From UBA7672 sp031419455 (GTDB lineage: Bacteria > Pseudomonadota > Alphaproteobacteria > Caulobacterales > Hyphomonadaceae), in contig JANOKS010000126.1 of the NCBI GenBank assembly GCA_031419455.1, positions 1-32,334 on the forward strand: 32,334 nucleotides of DNA. The letters run 5' to 3'. Position numbers and translations under genes: made by a program. Within the stretch, counting starts at the first letter, position 1, and every line of letters starts with the position of its first letter. The notes under the pieces are model-generated. The model ran no database searches. It was given only the letters and a program-made list of their open reading frames with translations, and was not told the DNA's origin. Shown here in pieces: positions 7,713-15,560 of this stretch.

Positions 7713-8432
7713 TCACGAGCAGATCGGATAAGCCCCCATGTCGAGATGCAGGTGGTCGTGGTGCAGCGCGTTGTAATCCGGGCTTAGCGTCGTCGAGAAC
7801 AGCCCGCACGCCTTGTCCCGCACGCGGCGCAGAAATGCGCCCTCGCGCGTCTGACTATTGAAGCCGCCTTTCACCATCACCTTTGTACCGTCCTCCAGCG
7901 TGAAGCCGCCAATGTCGATCGCCTCGCCATGCGCATGCTCGCTCCAGCGTCCGGTCTTGGCGTTATTCACGCGCCGGCACTGGTAGGCGCCCATCGTCTC
8001 GATGCGCTTCACGCCCTGTCCGAGCAGCTCCTGCGCTGCCGGCAGCACGACATGCCGCTCCCACATGTGCAGCGCCGCCGCGAGCCGGCAGCTCGTGGTG
8101 ACTGTGCCCGAATAGGGCGTCAGCGACTGGTCAAGCGTCAGGCCATCTGCGATCCCGCATTCGGGATTGTCGCTCGTCTTGTCGAGCCGCGTGTACGTCA
8201 CACCCACCTCGTCTAGCAGCGCGAAACACGCTGGCTTGTCGGCGCCAAGACTGTCCAGCTTGTAACCCGTCACCACCCCCGGCTTGAGGGTGAGGTCGAG
8301 CGGCTTGAACGGATTGTGCTGCGGCGGCGTGAAGAAGTTGAAGATCTGCCATCCCAGCAGCAACATCGCCATGGTGATGATCGCCTTGTAGAACAACCGG
8401 CGGACATGAACGCTGCGATGATACCAGTGCAT
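7713..8432 (-). CDS. Extensin-like LAS-fold family protein
   Basis: A 239-residue membrane-anchored protein. A basic N-terminus and one hydrophobic helix (AIITMAMLLLGWQIFNFF) precede the extensin-like C-terminal domain, which in bacteria is related to LAS/VanY-type peptidoglycan peptidases. The candidate zinc-site motifs are SEHAHGEAIDIGGF and LHHDHLHLDMG, supplying His, Asp and His in the usual order. Cysteines in CFALLDE, PECGI, SCRLAAAL, YQCRR, KACGLF and the final PICS suggest disulfides in the periplasm. The likely role is cell-wall binding or hydrolysis; catalytic activity is inferred, since many members are untested. Confidence 0.82.
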   Translation of the reverse strand: MHWYHRSVHVRRLFYKAIITMAMLLLGWQIFNFFTPPQHNPFKPLDLTLKPGVVTGYKLDSLGADKPACFALLDEVGVTYTRLDKTSDNPECGIADGLTLDQSLTPYSGTVTTSCRLAAALHMWERHVVLPAAQELLGQGVKRIETMGAYQCRRVNNAKTGRWSEHAHGEAIDIGGFTLEDGTKVMVKGGFNSQTREGAFLRRVRDKACGLFSTTLSPDYNALHHDHLHLDMGAYPICS

Positions 8433-8503
8433 GCCTGAGTAACGTTCCGTCCGGTCCAGCGTTTCTCGCCCTGTTCCGGCTCATCGGCTGACAGCGTGTC
8501 GAT

Positions 8504-9187
8504 TTAGCGGCGGCTCGCGGTTGCCTTGCTCCGCTTGATGGCTTTTGCCACTTTTGCGCGTTCCCTCAGCCGGGCCTTCAGGCCCTCGATGAATGTCTGG
8601 AGGCCGAACTCGAAACCTTCCTCGCCTGTTCCCACAATGCCGGCGGCCGCGCCGCCGCCCTTGTTGGACTGTTCCTGCAACGCCGCGCCAATCGCATAGC
8701 GGCGCAGCGTCTGCATCGTCAGCCGGCATTCCATGTCGGCAAGACCGGACCGCATCAGCGTCTTCACATTGTCCTCGAACGAGACGCCGCCGTTGACCGA
8801 CCGCGGCCGCGGCCGCGCCATCACATGTGCGCCATCGCGCCGCGAAAGCGCCGTGCGCCTGATCCGCCGCGCGCCCTCGCACAGCCATTCATCCCACACG
8901 AAGTCGGGCCCATCGACATTCGGCGGCAACAGCGCCTCGCCGAACATCACGCCCGACATCTCGTTGAGCAGCTCGTCCTTGTCCTTGAAATGCCAGTAGA
9001 GCGAGGCGCTCTTGATTCCCAGTTCACTGGCGAGCCTGCGTGTCGAAAGGCCATCGATGCCAACCTCATCGAGCAGCTGCAACGCCGTCTTCACGATCGC
9101 ATCGCGATCGAGGCTCCGCTTTGCGGTAGCCGGTGCTGTCGCTGTCTGGGCGCGGCCCGATCGCTTCACCGTTGACTTCCCTATCAT
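8504..9187 (-). CDS. TetR-family transcriptional repressor
   Basis: A 227-residue regulator. After a basic N-terminal tail the helix-turn-helix reads GLSTRRLASELGIKSASLYWHFKDKDELLNEM (about residues 45-76), very like classical TetR. The C-terminal ligand domain has the length of TetR-type repressors and a basic tail (AKAIKRSKATASRR). It is divergent from the lipoprotein esterase at 9253. A tetO-like palindrome (9181-9193) covers its own start codon, which points to autoregulation and control of the divergent gene. Because the operator overlaps the ATG, the transcript may be nearly leaderless or the true start may lie slightly downstream. The ligand is unknown; nothing else suggests tetracycline resistance. 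Confidence 0.88.
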   Translation of the reverse strand: MIGKSTVKRSGRAQTATAPATAKRSLDRDAIVKTALQLLDEVGIDGLSTRRLASELGIKSASLYWHFKDKDELLNEMSGVMFGEALLPPNVDGPDFVWDEWLCEGARRIRRTALSRRDGAHVMARPRPRSVNGGVSFEDNVKTLMRSGLADMECRLTMQTLRRYAIGAALQEQSNKGGGAAAGIVGTGEEGFEFGLQTFIEGLKARLRERAKVAKAIKRSKATASRR

Positions 9188-9193
9188 TGATAG
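9181..9193. promoter_or_regulatory. tetO-like operator over the tetR-family start codon
   Basis: CTATCATTGATAG is a perfect 13-bp palindrome with one central base. It is identical to the core of the Tn10 tet operator tetO1. The ATG of the TetR-family gene (9187-9185 on the minus strand) lies inside it, and the divergent esterase starts 60 bases away. Confidence 0.7.
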
Positions 9194-9252
9194 TCTTACT
9201 CGCTACAACGGCGGAGAACAGCCGTCACGACATAATTCCCGGGAGAGACACC

Positions 9253-10302
9253 ATGACCCTTCGCAAGGCGTTGAATCTGTCCGTGCTGGCTCTGGCCGGC
9301 GCGGTTGCCAGCTGCACCACGATGCAGCCCGCCGAACCTATCACCCTCGCAGGCCAGCCGTGCGTGCGCCCGCCCGTCATGAAATGCCCCGAGGCGAATT
9401 GCGGCGCGCTGGTGAACGAGCAGGGGCCCGTCGCGGGTCCCGCCGAAGGCCGCCGCTACTTCATCGACTATCCGTGTGATCTGAAGCCAGACGAGAAAGT
9501 CACCATCGTGCTGAGCCTTCATGGCGGCGGCTCCTATGGCAACTGGCAACGCCACTATTTCCCGATCCTCGACCAGGTCGACGCACAGCGCCTTGTCGTC
9601 ATCACGCCCAACGCCCCGCCGCGCCGCTGGACGGCGGAAGCCGACGACGCCTACCTGCAGACGCTCGTAACGAACACGATCAACGAGATCGGCGCCAAGA
9701 ACGTGAAGTCCTTCTGGCTCGCCGGCCACAGCCAGGGCGGAGCAACGTCGCGTCGCATCGTCTGCTCCGATTTCTTCAAGGACAAGGTCGACGGCTTCCT
9801 GTCGCTGTCCGGCGGACGGGTTGGAGGCGCGCCGCCACGTCCCGAAGGCGGCTTCGGTCCTGCCCCGCAGGCCGGCGCCGCTGCGCCAGCAACGCCCGCA
9901 GCTCCGCCCCCGCCGGCCACACCGGCGGCCGAGCCGACCTGCGACTTCAGCCACATCTACGCCACCGGCGAATACGAGATCGCGTCCCTACCAGACGTGT
10001 CCGCATGGGCTGCGAAATACGGCTGCGGCCCGCGCAATCGCAAAGAAATCGTCGATGTGAAAGCCGGCTACATCTACGACACGTCGCGCCAGAATCCGCC
10101 GACCAAGTCGTGGGGCCGCCCCGCGGCTCCAGGCAAGTCGGACGTCTTCGAGTACGCCGGCTGCAAGGATGGCCGCGTCGTCGCCGACGTCGTTCGCATC
10201 GACAAGGGCCACACCGAAGGCCTTGAGCCCGAGGTGACCGAAGCGATCGTCGCGCTGATGACCAAGGCAAAGGGCGGCAAGATCGCGAGCGCGGCCAGCT
10301 AA
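9253..10302 (+). CDS. Alpha/beta-hydrolase lipoprotein, PHB-depolymerase-like
   Basis: A 349-residue esterase of the LpqC/poly(3-hydroxybutyrate) depolymerase-like group. The signal ends in a lipobox, AVASC, so it should be a lipoprotein. The oxyanion-hole segment LSLHGGGSYGNW precedes the nucleophile elbow LAGHSQGGATSR, with the catalytic Ser in GHSQG. A Pro/Ala-rich low-complexity insert of about 35 residues interrupts the fold before CDFSHIYATGEYEI. The likely acid and base lie in the last third (RIDKGHTEG supplies the His). GGGAGAG precedes the ATG. It is divergent from the TetR-family gene and the most obvious target of that repressor. The substrate is unknown. Confidence 0.85.
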   Translation: MTLRKALNLSVLALAGAVASCTTMQPAEPITLAGQPCVRPPVMKCPEANCGALVNEQGPVAGPAEGRRYFIDYPCDLKPDEKVTIVLSLHGGGSYGNWQRHYFPILDQVDAQRLVVITPNAPPRRWTAEADDAYLQTLVTNTINEIGAKNVKSFWLAGHSQGGATSRRIVCSDFFKDKVDGFLSLSGGRVGGAPPRPEGGFGPAPQAGAAAPATPAAPPPPATPAAEPTCDFSHIYATGEYEIASLPDVSAWAAKYGCGPRNRKEIVDVKAGYIYDTSRQNPPTKSWGRPAAPGKSDVFEYAGCKDGRVVADVVRIDKGHTEGLEPEVTEAIVALMTKAKGGKIASAAS

Positions 10303-10310
10303 GTGCACGG

Positions 10311-10418
10311 CTTGTCATCCCGGAAGCCGCGAAGCGGCTATCCGGGACCCATTTCGCAAAGTACGGCGGCGTCGCAATGGGTCCCGGCTCTGCGCTTCGC
10401 TCCGGCCGGGACGACAAG
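10311..10418. repeat. Dispersed inverted repeat (TCATCCCGG family)
   Basis: The outer arms CTTGTCATCCCGG and CCGGGACGACAAG enclose GGGACCCA and TGGGTCCC. It fills the space between two convergent genes and could act as a bidirectional terminator. Its architecture matches the repeat at 67-208. Confidence 0.75.
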
Positions 10419-10426
10419 TCCAAGCT

Positions 10427-10951
10427 CTAATCATTGGTTCGCAGAAATTCCGCCGCTTCCCTCCACGGCCCAATCGACCAGTAAGACGTCGCCAGTCCCG
10501 AAGGCGAGGGCAGCACGAACACGTCCGGCCCTTCGTGCATCACCTGCCGCCCGACGCTGATCCGCCCGGTTGTCTTGCCTAACCACAGCCCGGCCGCCGT
10601 CTTGCTCGTGAACGCCAAGGCGCCAGGCTTCAGCCGCTTCACCTTCCGCCTGAACCCCTCCACATCGAACGTCTCCCGCGCGATCTGCGCATCGACGCCC
10701 CAACTGGTCTTGCAGAAATCCGTCAGCCCCACGCCAAGGTCGAGCAACAGCGGATACTCATGCGGCGCAAACAGGCGCGGCGTGACGCCCGTCTCGTGCA
10801 ACGAGCGCCAGAACCGATTGCCGGGATGCGCATAGTAGGCGCCCACCGCCGCCGACATCGGCCCCGCCGCCGTCCCGACGAACCAGAGCTTCAGCTTCGG
10901 CGCGATCCGGTCCGGCAGGATATGCGCAGACGCCGAAGCCCTCCGCGCCAT
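10427..10951 (-). CDS. Mug-type mismatch-specific DNA glycosylase
   Basis: A 174-residue protein of the uracil-DNA glycosylase superfamily, nearest to Mug/TDG, which removes uracil or related bases from mismatched DNA. The first conserved segment is VGTAAGPMSAAVGAYYAHPGNRFWRSL (about residues 25-51). LPSPSGLATSYWS near the C-terminus corresponds to the second motif that inserts into the DNA helix. In the first motif the position of the catalytic Asn of E. coli Mug (GINPG) is Ala (GTAAG), so its chemistry may differ. Its ATG overlaps the stop of the upstream DUF3445 gene by one base, so the two are translationally coupled. Confidence 0.85.
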   Translation of the reverse strand: MARRASASAHILPDRIAPKLKLWFVGTAAGPMSAAVGAYYAHPGNRFWRSLHETGVTPRLFAPHEYPLLLDLGVGLTDFCKTSWGVDAQIARETFDVEGFRRKVKRLKPGALAFTSKTAAGLWLGKTTGRISVGRQVMHEGPDVFVLPSPSGLATSYWSIGPWREAAEFLRTND

Positions 10952-11769
10952 CAGTTCGTCTCGCCCATGCTGCCGCCACGCCGCACATTGTCCGGCAGGG
11001 TCGCCAGCTGCTCCGGCGAAAGCGCTTCAAGCGGAACCACATACGTGTGGATCGCGAACACCGTCGCCGTCCCGGTCAGCCGCTTCAGTGTCTGTCGCTC
11101 AACGCGCACCCACGCTGGCCCTGCAGGATCAAACGCCCGCCGCTCATGCTCCAGCTTTGGCTGGTACAATTCCGGATCGTTGTAGCAGAGCACGTTCGCG
11201 CGCCACACCGCATTGTCCTGCTGCAGCACATCCATCACACGGTTCACCCGCTTGGCGAGATTGTCGTCATAGCGATGCACAGGCTCATGGATACGCAACA
11301 TGTTCCGCCCGATCTTCTGGTGCAGCGACCAACTCGCCGGAAAACACAGCACCGCGGACGTCAGCACATGACCCTCGCCGGTCTGCTCCAGGATCAGGAA
11401 ATCCTCCTGCGCCAACCGCGCCGCCACGATGATCGCCGAGTCCTCGCGTCCCGGATCAACCACCACGCCATCCGGCCGCCTGATCCCGCCCTCAACGCGC
11501 GCAAACCCCGGCAACGCCAGCACCGTGTCGGTCACCTGCTCCAGCAGCACCGCCTCGGCCGCGACCGGGCCCGCCGCACGCATGACGACCTCGTCGCGCC
11601 GCTCTTCCAGCAACCGATCCCGATACGCCATTTGCGCCGCATACGCGTCGTCCACCCGCAGCCAGTCGCCCTCGGCCACCGGCTGCAACCCCGGCAACCG
11701 CGCCGCCAGCGCATCCATCCACGGCGCGACGGGCAGGGTGGTCTGGCAGATGGCGTTGGGCGTGCTCAC
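10951..11769 (-). CDS. DUF3445 / heme-dependent oxidative N-demethylase-like
   Basis: A 272-residue member of the DUF3445 family, whose characterised relatives are heme-dependent N-demethylase subunits. The conserved middle reads LTSAVLCFPASWSLHQKIGRNMLRIHEPVHRYD, where His residues are heme-ligand or binding candidates. Further family segments are ANVLCYNDPELYQ, WVRVERQTLKRLT and FAIHTYVVPLEAL. The end of the frame overlaps the start of the glycosylase gene by one base. Whether it truly binds heme or demethylates cannot be seen. No partner demethylase subunits are nearby. Confidence 0.82.
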   Translation of the reverse strand: MSTPNAICQTTLPVAPWMDALAARLPGLQPVAEGDWLRVDDAYAAQMAYRDRLLEERRDEVVMRAAGPVAAEAVLLEQVTDTVLALPGFARVEGGIRRPDGVVVDPGREDSAIIVAARLAQEDFLILEQTGEGHVLTSAVLCFPASWSLHQKIGRNMLRIHEPVHRYDDNLAKRVNRVMDVLQQDNAVWRANVLCYNDPELYQPKLEHERRAFDPAGPAWVRVERQTLKRLTGTATVFAIHTYVVPLEALSPEQLATLPDNVRRGGSMGETN

Positions 11770-11993
11770 GCAGGTGAGTGAACGTGATGAAGAAGTTTAG
11801 TCAACAACGCACACAGGCGTTCGCGATTGCTCGCCCCTCTCCCCCTTGTGGGGAGAGGGTAGGGTGAGGGGGCGGTTCCGCGGGCGTGCTGGCGCAAAGA
11901 TACTGACGTCTCGAAACGTTGAGAGGCCCCGCATCTCCTACCTCCTCCCCACGAGGGGGAGGAGTGCGCACCATTGCGCCGCCGGTGAAGTTG
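11770..11993. repeat. Intergenic region with two G/C-tract hairpins
   Basis: Two perfect hairpins lie here: CCCTCTCCCC-CTTGT-GGGGAGAGGG at 11835-11859 and CTCCTCCCC-ACGA-GGGGGAGGAG around 11942-11964. Both have pyrimidine-rich left arms and purine-rich right arms, a common form of dispersed intergenic repeat. They separate the thioesterase stop from the DUF3445 start. No gene is seen. Confidence 0.7.
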
Positions 11994-12455
11994 CTAAAAT
12001 CTTTTGAACGCCTTCGGCGCCTGCGTCGCGCTGGCCTTCGCCACTAGCTTGCCGTCCGGATCGAACAGCTCCGCCTCGATGAAGCAGGTGGACTTGCCCC
12101 ATTTCAGGATCCGCGCCTCCGCACTCGCCTTGCCGACGAACAGCGGGCGCAGGAAAGAGATTTTCATCTCCAGCGTCGGCGCATTCATGGTGACGTTGGA
12201 GGCGATGATCGCCGCCGTGCTCATCGCCTCGTCCAGCATCGCCGCGATGAAGCCTCCCTGGATCGCGCCGGTCGGATTGGCGAAGTCCTGCCGCGCCTCG
12301 AACTCGAAGCGCGAAACCATGCTCGCCTGATCGACACCCACCAGCCGCATGCCCAGCGTCTCGGTGCATGGCGGCCGCTTCTTCGAATTCTGGAACCGCG
12401 CAAGCATCTCCGCATCGGTCAGCCGAGGCGGTTCCGGCGTCTCGCTGCTGCTCAC
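11994..12455 (-). CDS. PaaI-type hotdog-fold thioesterase
   Basis: A 153-residue single hotdog domain of the PaaI/4HBT superfamily, which hydrolyses acyl-CoA thioesters in the cytoplasm. The central helix with its preceding loop reads FANPTGAIQGGFIAAMLDEAMSTAA; NPTGAIQGG and the Asp-Glu pair fit the active-site region. TLEMKISFLRPLFVG is the core strand motif. The extra N-terminal region LTDAEMLARFQNSKKRPPCTETLG is typical of alphaproteobacterial members. It follows sspB on the same strand with 11 bases between, so the two are probably cotranscribed. The substrate is unknown. Confidence 0.88.
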   Translation of the reverse strand: MSSSETPEPPRLTDAEMLARFQNSKKRPPCTETLGMRLVGVDQASMVSRFEFEARQDFANPTGAIQGGFIAAMLDEAMSTAAIIASNVTMNAPTLEMKISFLRPLFVGKASAEARILKWGKSTCFIEAELFDPDGKLVAKASATQAPKAFKRF

Positions 12456-12466
12456 GGAATGTACTT

Positions 12467-12991
12467 CTACTTGCGACGAAATGCGTCGAGCGAAACAATG
12501 GTCGCCTCAGCCGAAGTCTCGACAGCGGCTGGCGCAGGCGAGCCGAACGCCGCCGGGCGTTTGGCCGGAATGATGGCCGGTATGCTGTCATCCGCGCGCG
12601 GATCCAGCGGCTCCATCTGCACGCCGAAATTTGTCGAGGGATCGAAGAACCGCGTCACGGCGCCGAACGGAACCCGCAACTGCTGCGGCCTGCCGCCGAA
12701 CGCCAGCGTGATCTGGAACCAGTCGTCATGCACCTCGAACTTTTCGTACTGGTGCTGGATGACGATCGTCATCTCCTCGGGGAACTTGTCCTTCAGCCAG
12801 TCTTCCATCTGCACGCCCTGCTGGTGTGTACGGAAGGTGACATAGAAATGATGATCGCCCGGAAGCTGTCCAAGCGCTGCAGCCTTGTCGATCGCAGCGC
12901 GCGCAATGCCCCGATACGCCGCCTGCGTCATGGCGTGATAGCCGATGTAATCCTTGCCGGGTCCCGGTGACCGATCCAACAAACCCTCCAT
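12467..12991 (-). CDS. sspB: ClpXP adaptor SspB, alphaproteobacterial type
   Basis: A 174-residue adaptor that binds the ssrA tag left on stalled proteins by tmRNA and tethers them to ClpXP. The fold signature is clear: LPGDHHFYVTFRTHQQGVQMEDWLKDKFPEEMTIVIQHQYEKFEV, then LRVPFGAVTRFFDPSTNFGVQMEP. A flexible Pro/Ala-rich linker leads to a short basic C-terminal tail, TIVSLDAFRRK, the position and type of the ClpX-binding motif. The start at 12991 is the first ATG; a start at MTQAAYRG would still keep the whole fold. The tmRNA gene that makes its ligand lies 5.3 kb downstream in this window. Confidence 0.93.
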   Translation of the reverse strand: MEGLLDRSPGPGKDYIGYHAMTQAAYRGIARAAIDKAAALGQLPGDHHFYVTFRTHQQGVQMEDWLKDKFPEEMTIVIQHQYEKFEVHDDWFQITLAFGGRPQQLRVPFGAVTRFFDPSTNFGVQMEPLDPRADDSIPAIIPAKRPAAFGSPAPAAVETSAEATIVSLDAFRRK

Positions 12992-13048
12992 CGCCTGAGA
13001 ACCAGAGCTAGGCCCTGATGAGAGACCGGTAAATTAGCTTCAAGCGCT

Positions 13049-13109
13049 AGGCGAGCCCGTGTCGCTCGCCTCGTACTGCGAGAACGATAACGTGCATGAG
13101 CCATGCACG
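13049..13109. promoter_or_regulatory. Hairpin and perfect palindrome in a divergent promoter region
   Basis: Between sspB (minus, from 12991) and the PLP-enzyme gene (plus, from 13171) lie two inverted repeats. AGGCGAGC and GCTCGCCT pair across 7 bases (13049-13071). CGTGCATG-AGC-CATGCACG is a perfect 8-bp inverted repeat with a 3-base spacer (13091-13109), typical of a dimeric repressor site. No binding protein is known. The rest of the 179-base gap holds no gene. Confidence 0.5.
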
Positions 13110-13170
13110 CGCAAGACCCAAGCGCAACATTTGATTTCTCCACAGGCCGAACCGGCGTACCTTCCCCGAC

Positions 13171-14469
13171 ATGACACGCACGCCAAAGCCCTATCGCTCG
13201 CGCAAGATCGGCGACCGCGACCTTTCGCCCGAGACGCTGATGATGGGGTATGGCTACTCGCCTCATCTGTCCGAAGGCGCGCTGAAGCCGCCCCTGTTCC
13301 AGACCTCCACGTTCGTCTTCGGCAGCGCCGAGGAGGGGAAAGCGTCCTTTGAACTGGCCTACGGCCTGCGCGAAAAGAAGCGCGGCGAAGAGATGCATCT
13401 CATCTACTCGCGCATCAACAATCCCAACCTCGAAGTGCTGGAAGATCGCCTCGCCGTCTGGGATGCAGCGGAAAAGGCGCTCGCCTTCGCCTCCGGCATG
13501 GCCGCGATCTCCACCACGCTGATGACGTTCCTGCGCCCGGGTGACACATTCGTGTTCTCAGAGCCGGTCTATGGCGGCACCGAGTTCCTCGTCCACACCA
13601 TCCTGCCCCAGTTCGGCGTCAACGGCGCGGGCTTCATGGCCGAAGCAGGCGCTGACGGGTTCCGCGAGGCCGCAAAAGCCGCAGCGGCGCAAGCGGCGCA
13701 GTCAGGCGGCAAGGTCGGCGTCATCTATGTCGAGACGCCCGCCAACCCCACCAATGGCCTCGTCGACATCACGCTCGCCCGTGAGATTTCCGAAAGCCTG
13801 AAAGGCTCTGCCGGACGCCCGCCAGTGATTGTCGACAATACCTTCCTCGGCCCCATCTGGCAGCAGCCGCTGAAACTCGGCGCGGATATCTCGGTCACCT
13901 CGCTCACCAAATATGTCGGCGGCCATTCGGATCTGATCGCCGGTTCCGCCTCGGGCGACGCCAGCTGGATCGGCCAGGTCGCCGTCTTCCGTACCATCCT
14001 CGGCACCATGACAGACCCGCACACCGCATGGCTGCTGCTGCGCTCGCTTGAAACGCTGAAAGTGCGCATGGACGCCGCCGAGCTTGGCGCGCGGAAAGTG
14101 GCCGCCTACCTGCGTGACCATCCCCGCGTGAAGTCCGTCTGGTATCTGCCCTTCCTGCCAAAAGACCATCCCGACCGCGCTCTCTTTGAAAGACAGTGCG
14201 TCACGGCTGGCTCCACCTTCTCTTTCGAGATCCAGGGCGGGGAGAAGGAAGCGTTCGCCTTCCTCGACAAGCTGCAGGTCATCAAGCTGGCCGTAAGCCT
14301 TGGCGGCACGGAGACGCTTGCCTCTCATCCGGCAGCGATGACGCACTCGGATGTGCCGCCTGATGCACGCCTTCGCCTCGGCATCACAGAATCCCTGGTC
14401 AGGCTTTCGATCGGCGTGGAGAATCCCGACGACCTGATCGCCGACATTGAACAGGCGCTCGGCCAGTAG
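13171..14469 (+). CDS. PLP-dependent Cys/Met metabolism enzyme
   Basis: A 432-residue cystathionine gamma-synthase/methionine gamma-lyase family protein. It should carry PLP on Lys247 in SVTSLTKYVGGHSDL. Other family marks are IYSRINNPNLEVLEDRLA near residue 80, ALAFASGMAAIST, EPVYGGTEFL, YVETPANPTNGLVDI and VSLGGTETLASHPAAMTH near the C-terminus. It has about 40 more residues than the shortest family members. An insert EKKRGEEMHL follows the substrate-side loop, typical of a subgroup annotated only as 'cystathionine gamma-synthase family'. It is monocistronic and converges on the sulfotransferase remnant. Exact specificity (synthase or lyase) cannot be decided from sequence. Confidence 0.9.
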   Translation: MTRTPKPYRSRKIGDRDLSPETLMMGYGYSPHLSEGALKPPLFQTSTFVFGSAEEGKASFELAYGLREKKRGEEMHLIYSRINNPNLEVLEDRLAVWDAAEKALAFASGMAAISTTLMTFLRPGDTFVFSEPVYGGTEFLVHTILPQFGVNGAGFMAEAGADGFREAAKAAAAQAAQSGGKVGVIYVETPANPTNGLVDITLAREISESLKGSAGRPPVIVDNTFLGPIWQQPLKLGADISVTSLTKYVGGHSDLIAGSASGDASWIGQVAVFRTILGTMTDPHTAWLLLRSLETLKVRMDAAELGARKVAAYLRDHPRVKSVWYLPFLPKDHPDRALFERQCVTAGSTFSFEIQGGEKEAFAFLDKLQVIKLAVSLGGTETLASHPAAMTHSDVPPDARLRLGITESLVRLSIGVENPDDLIADIEQALGQ

Positions 14470-14481
14470 CAGAGGGTCGGC

Positions 14482-15332
14482 CTAGCAGGTCGCCAGCTGG
14501 ATTTCCTTCGCACTCTGGCCATGCTCCGATCCGGCCGTCTCGTTCAAAATCGAAACCGGCGCCCGCGGTTTTGCAGGCATACTCTGCGGCGGTGTGAACG
14601 GACCGCTCACACCCATCATGCCGTAGCCCATTTCCCTCGCCGCCATCTTGTGACCGCTCCAGATGCGCTGGAGGTCCGCCACTGAAATCTGGTCCATCCA
14701 TCCATCGGGTTCACGGATCGGGTTGCGCGCCCTGGCCGATTCCGCCGTCATCACGCGCGGACTTTCAGGTTGGGGCAGGTGCAGAAAATCTCCCAGTTCG
14801 CGGACCAGGTCGAACGGCGTTTTCAGGACATCCTCGAACCTGCGCCGAAACAGCGGCATCGCCGACTGTTCCCACGCGCGATGATAACGGTCCCACCGTC
14901 CGCCCGTGTCGCAGCCTTCTGCAAAATGCGCCAGCGGCGGACACTCATCGTGCGTCGCCCCGTGCAGCTTCCACTGCGAGGTGATCGCCGCCGCGGGGTG
15001 CCGCACAAGCTGGACAGCCACTTCGCCGTCGATCGGATCAGATGGCGGGTTCTCATGTGTCTTGACGAAGAACCGGCTTGCGCTGCCAGCCAGCCTCTGC
15101 CGAACCTGCGGCGTCAGCAGGTCGCGGCACGGGCTCGCCAGCATCTGGCGCACCGGACCGCCTCTGTAGCGATAAGGCGTGAAGCCGATGATGTCGGAGG
15201 GGAGGATTGTGAATTCGTCGGGCCACGTGCTAGCCGCGTAAAGATTGGCCGTCGCATAGCCCAGTTCAAATGGATCGTGTCGCGCAGGACGGCGGAGCCG
15301 CAGCGGGGGTAGGTCGCCACATAAACCAGCAT
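14482..15332 (-). pseudogene. Sulfotransferase, disrupted by a one-base frameshift
   Basis: The gene begins at 15332 with MLVYVATYPRCGSAVLRDTI, the 5'-phosphosulfate-binding loop of PAPS sulfotransferases. It then falls out of frame, and the continuation is in the next frame as FELGYATANLYAASTWPDEF, then FFVKTHENP and VQLVRHPAAAITSQW (the 3'-phosphate-binding motif), ending at 14482. Adding one base in the run CCATTTGAAC (about 15272-15281) gives one continuous protein of about 283 residues. AAAGGG lies six bases before the ATG. Either the gene is freshly broken, the read lacks a base, or translation slips. The downstream part alone (ATG at 15153) lacks the cofactor loop. Confidence 0.82.
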
Positions 15333-15560
15333 CACAAACCCTTTGAAGACGGCGCCCCCGTGCTTCACCCTCAATCAGCGACTGAACTTCGAAGACCTGA
15401 CGGCGGAAATAAGTTTAGCTGGCCTTAGTTGCGAAAGTTCTACCGACAAGTTGAGGCATCAAAATCAAACGCTCATCCGCCGCGCAGGTTCCTGCCGGCC
15501 TGCATGTCGCGCGCGACGGCGATCCTCGACGCGTATCGGCCCCCATGCTAACCGCATCAG

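Noticed and set aside
13021..13170. Possible SAM riboswitch before the Cys/Met enzyme gene
   Set aside because: No SAM-I or SAM-II core elements could be found; only simple inverted repeats are present.
15114..15374. Separate small gene MRVKHGGAVFKGFVMLVY...
   Set aside because: Its middle is the sulfotransferase cofactor loop; after that it is the wrong frame of the broken gene.
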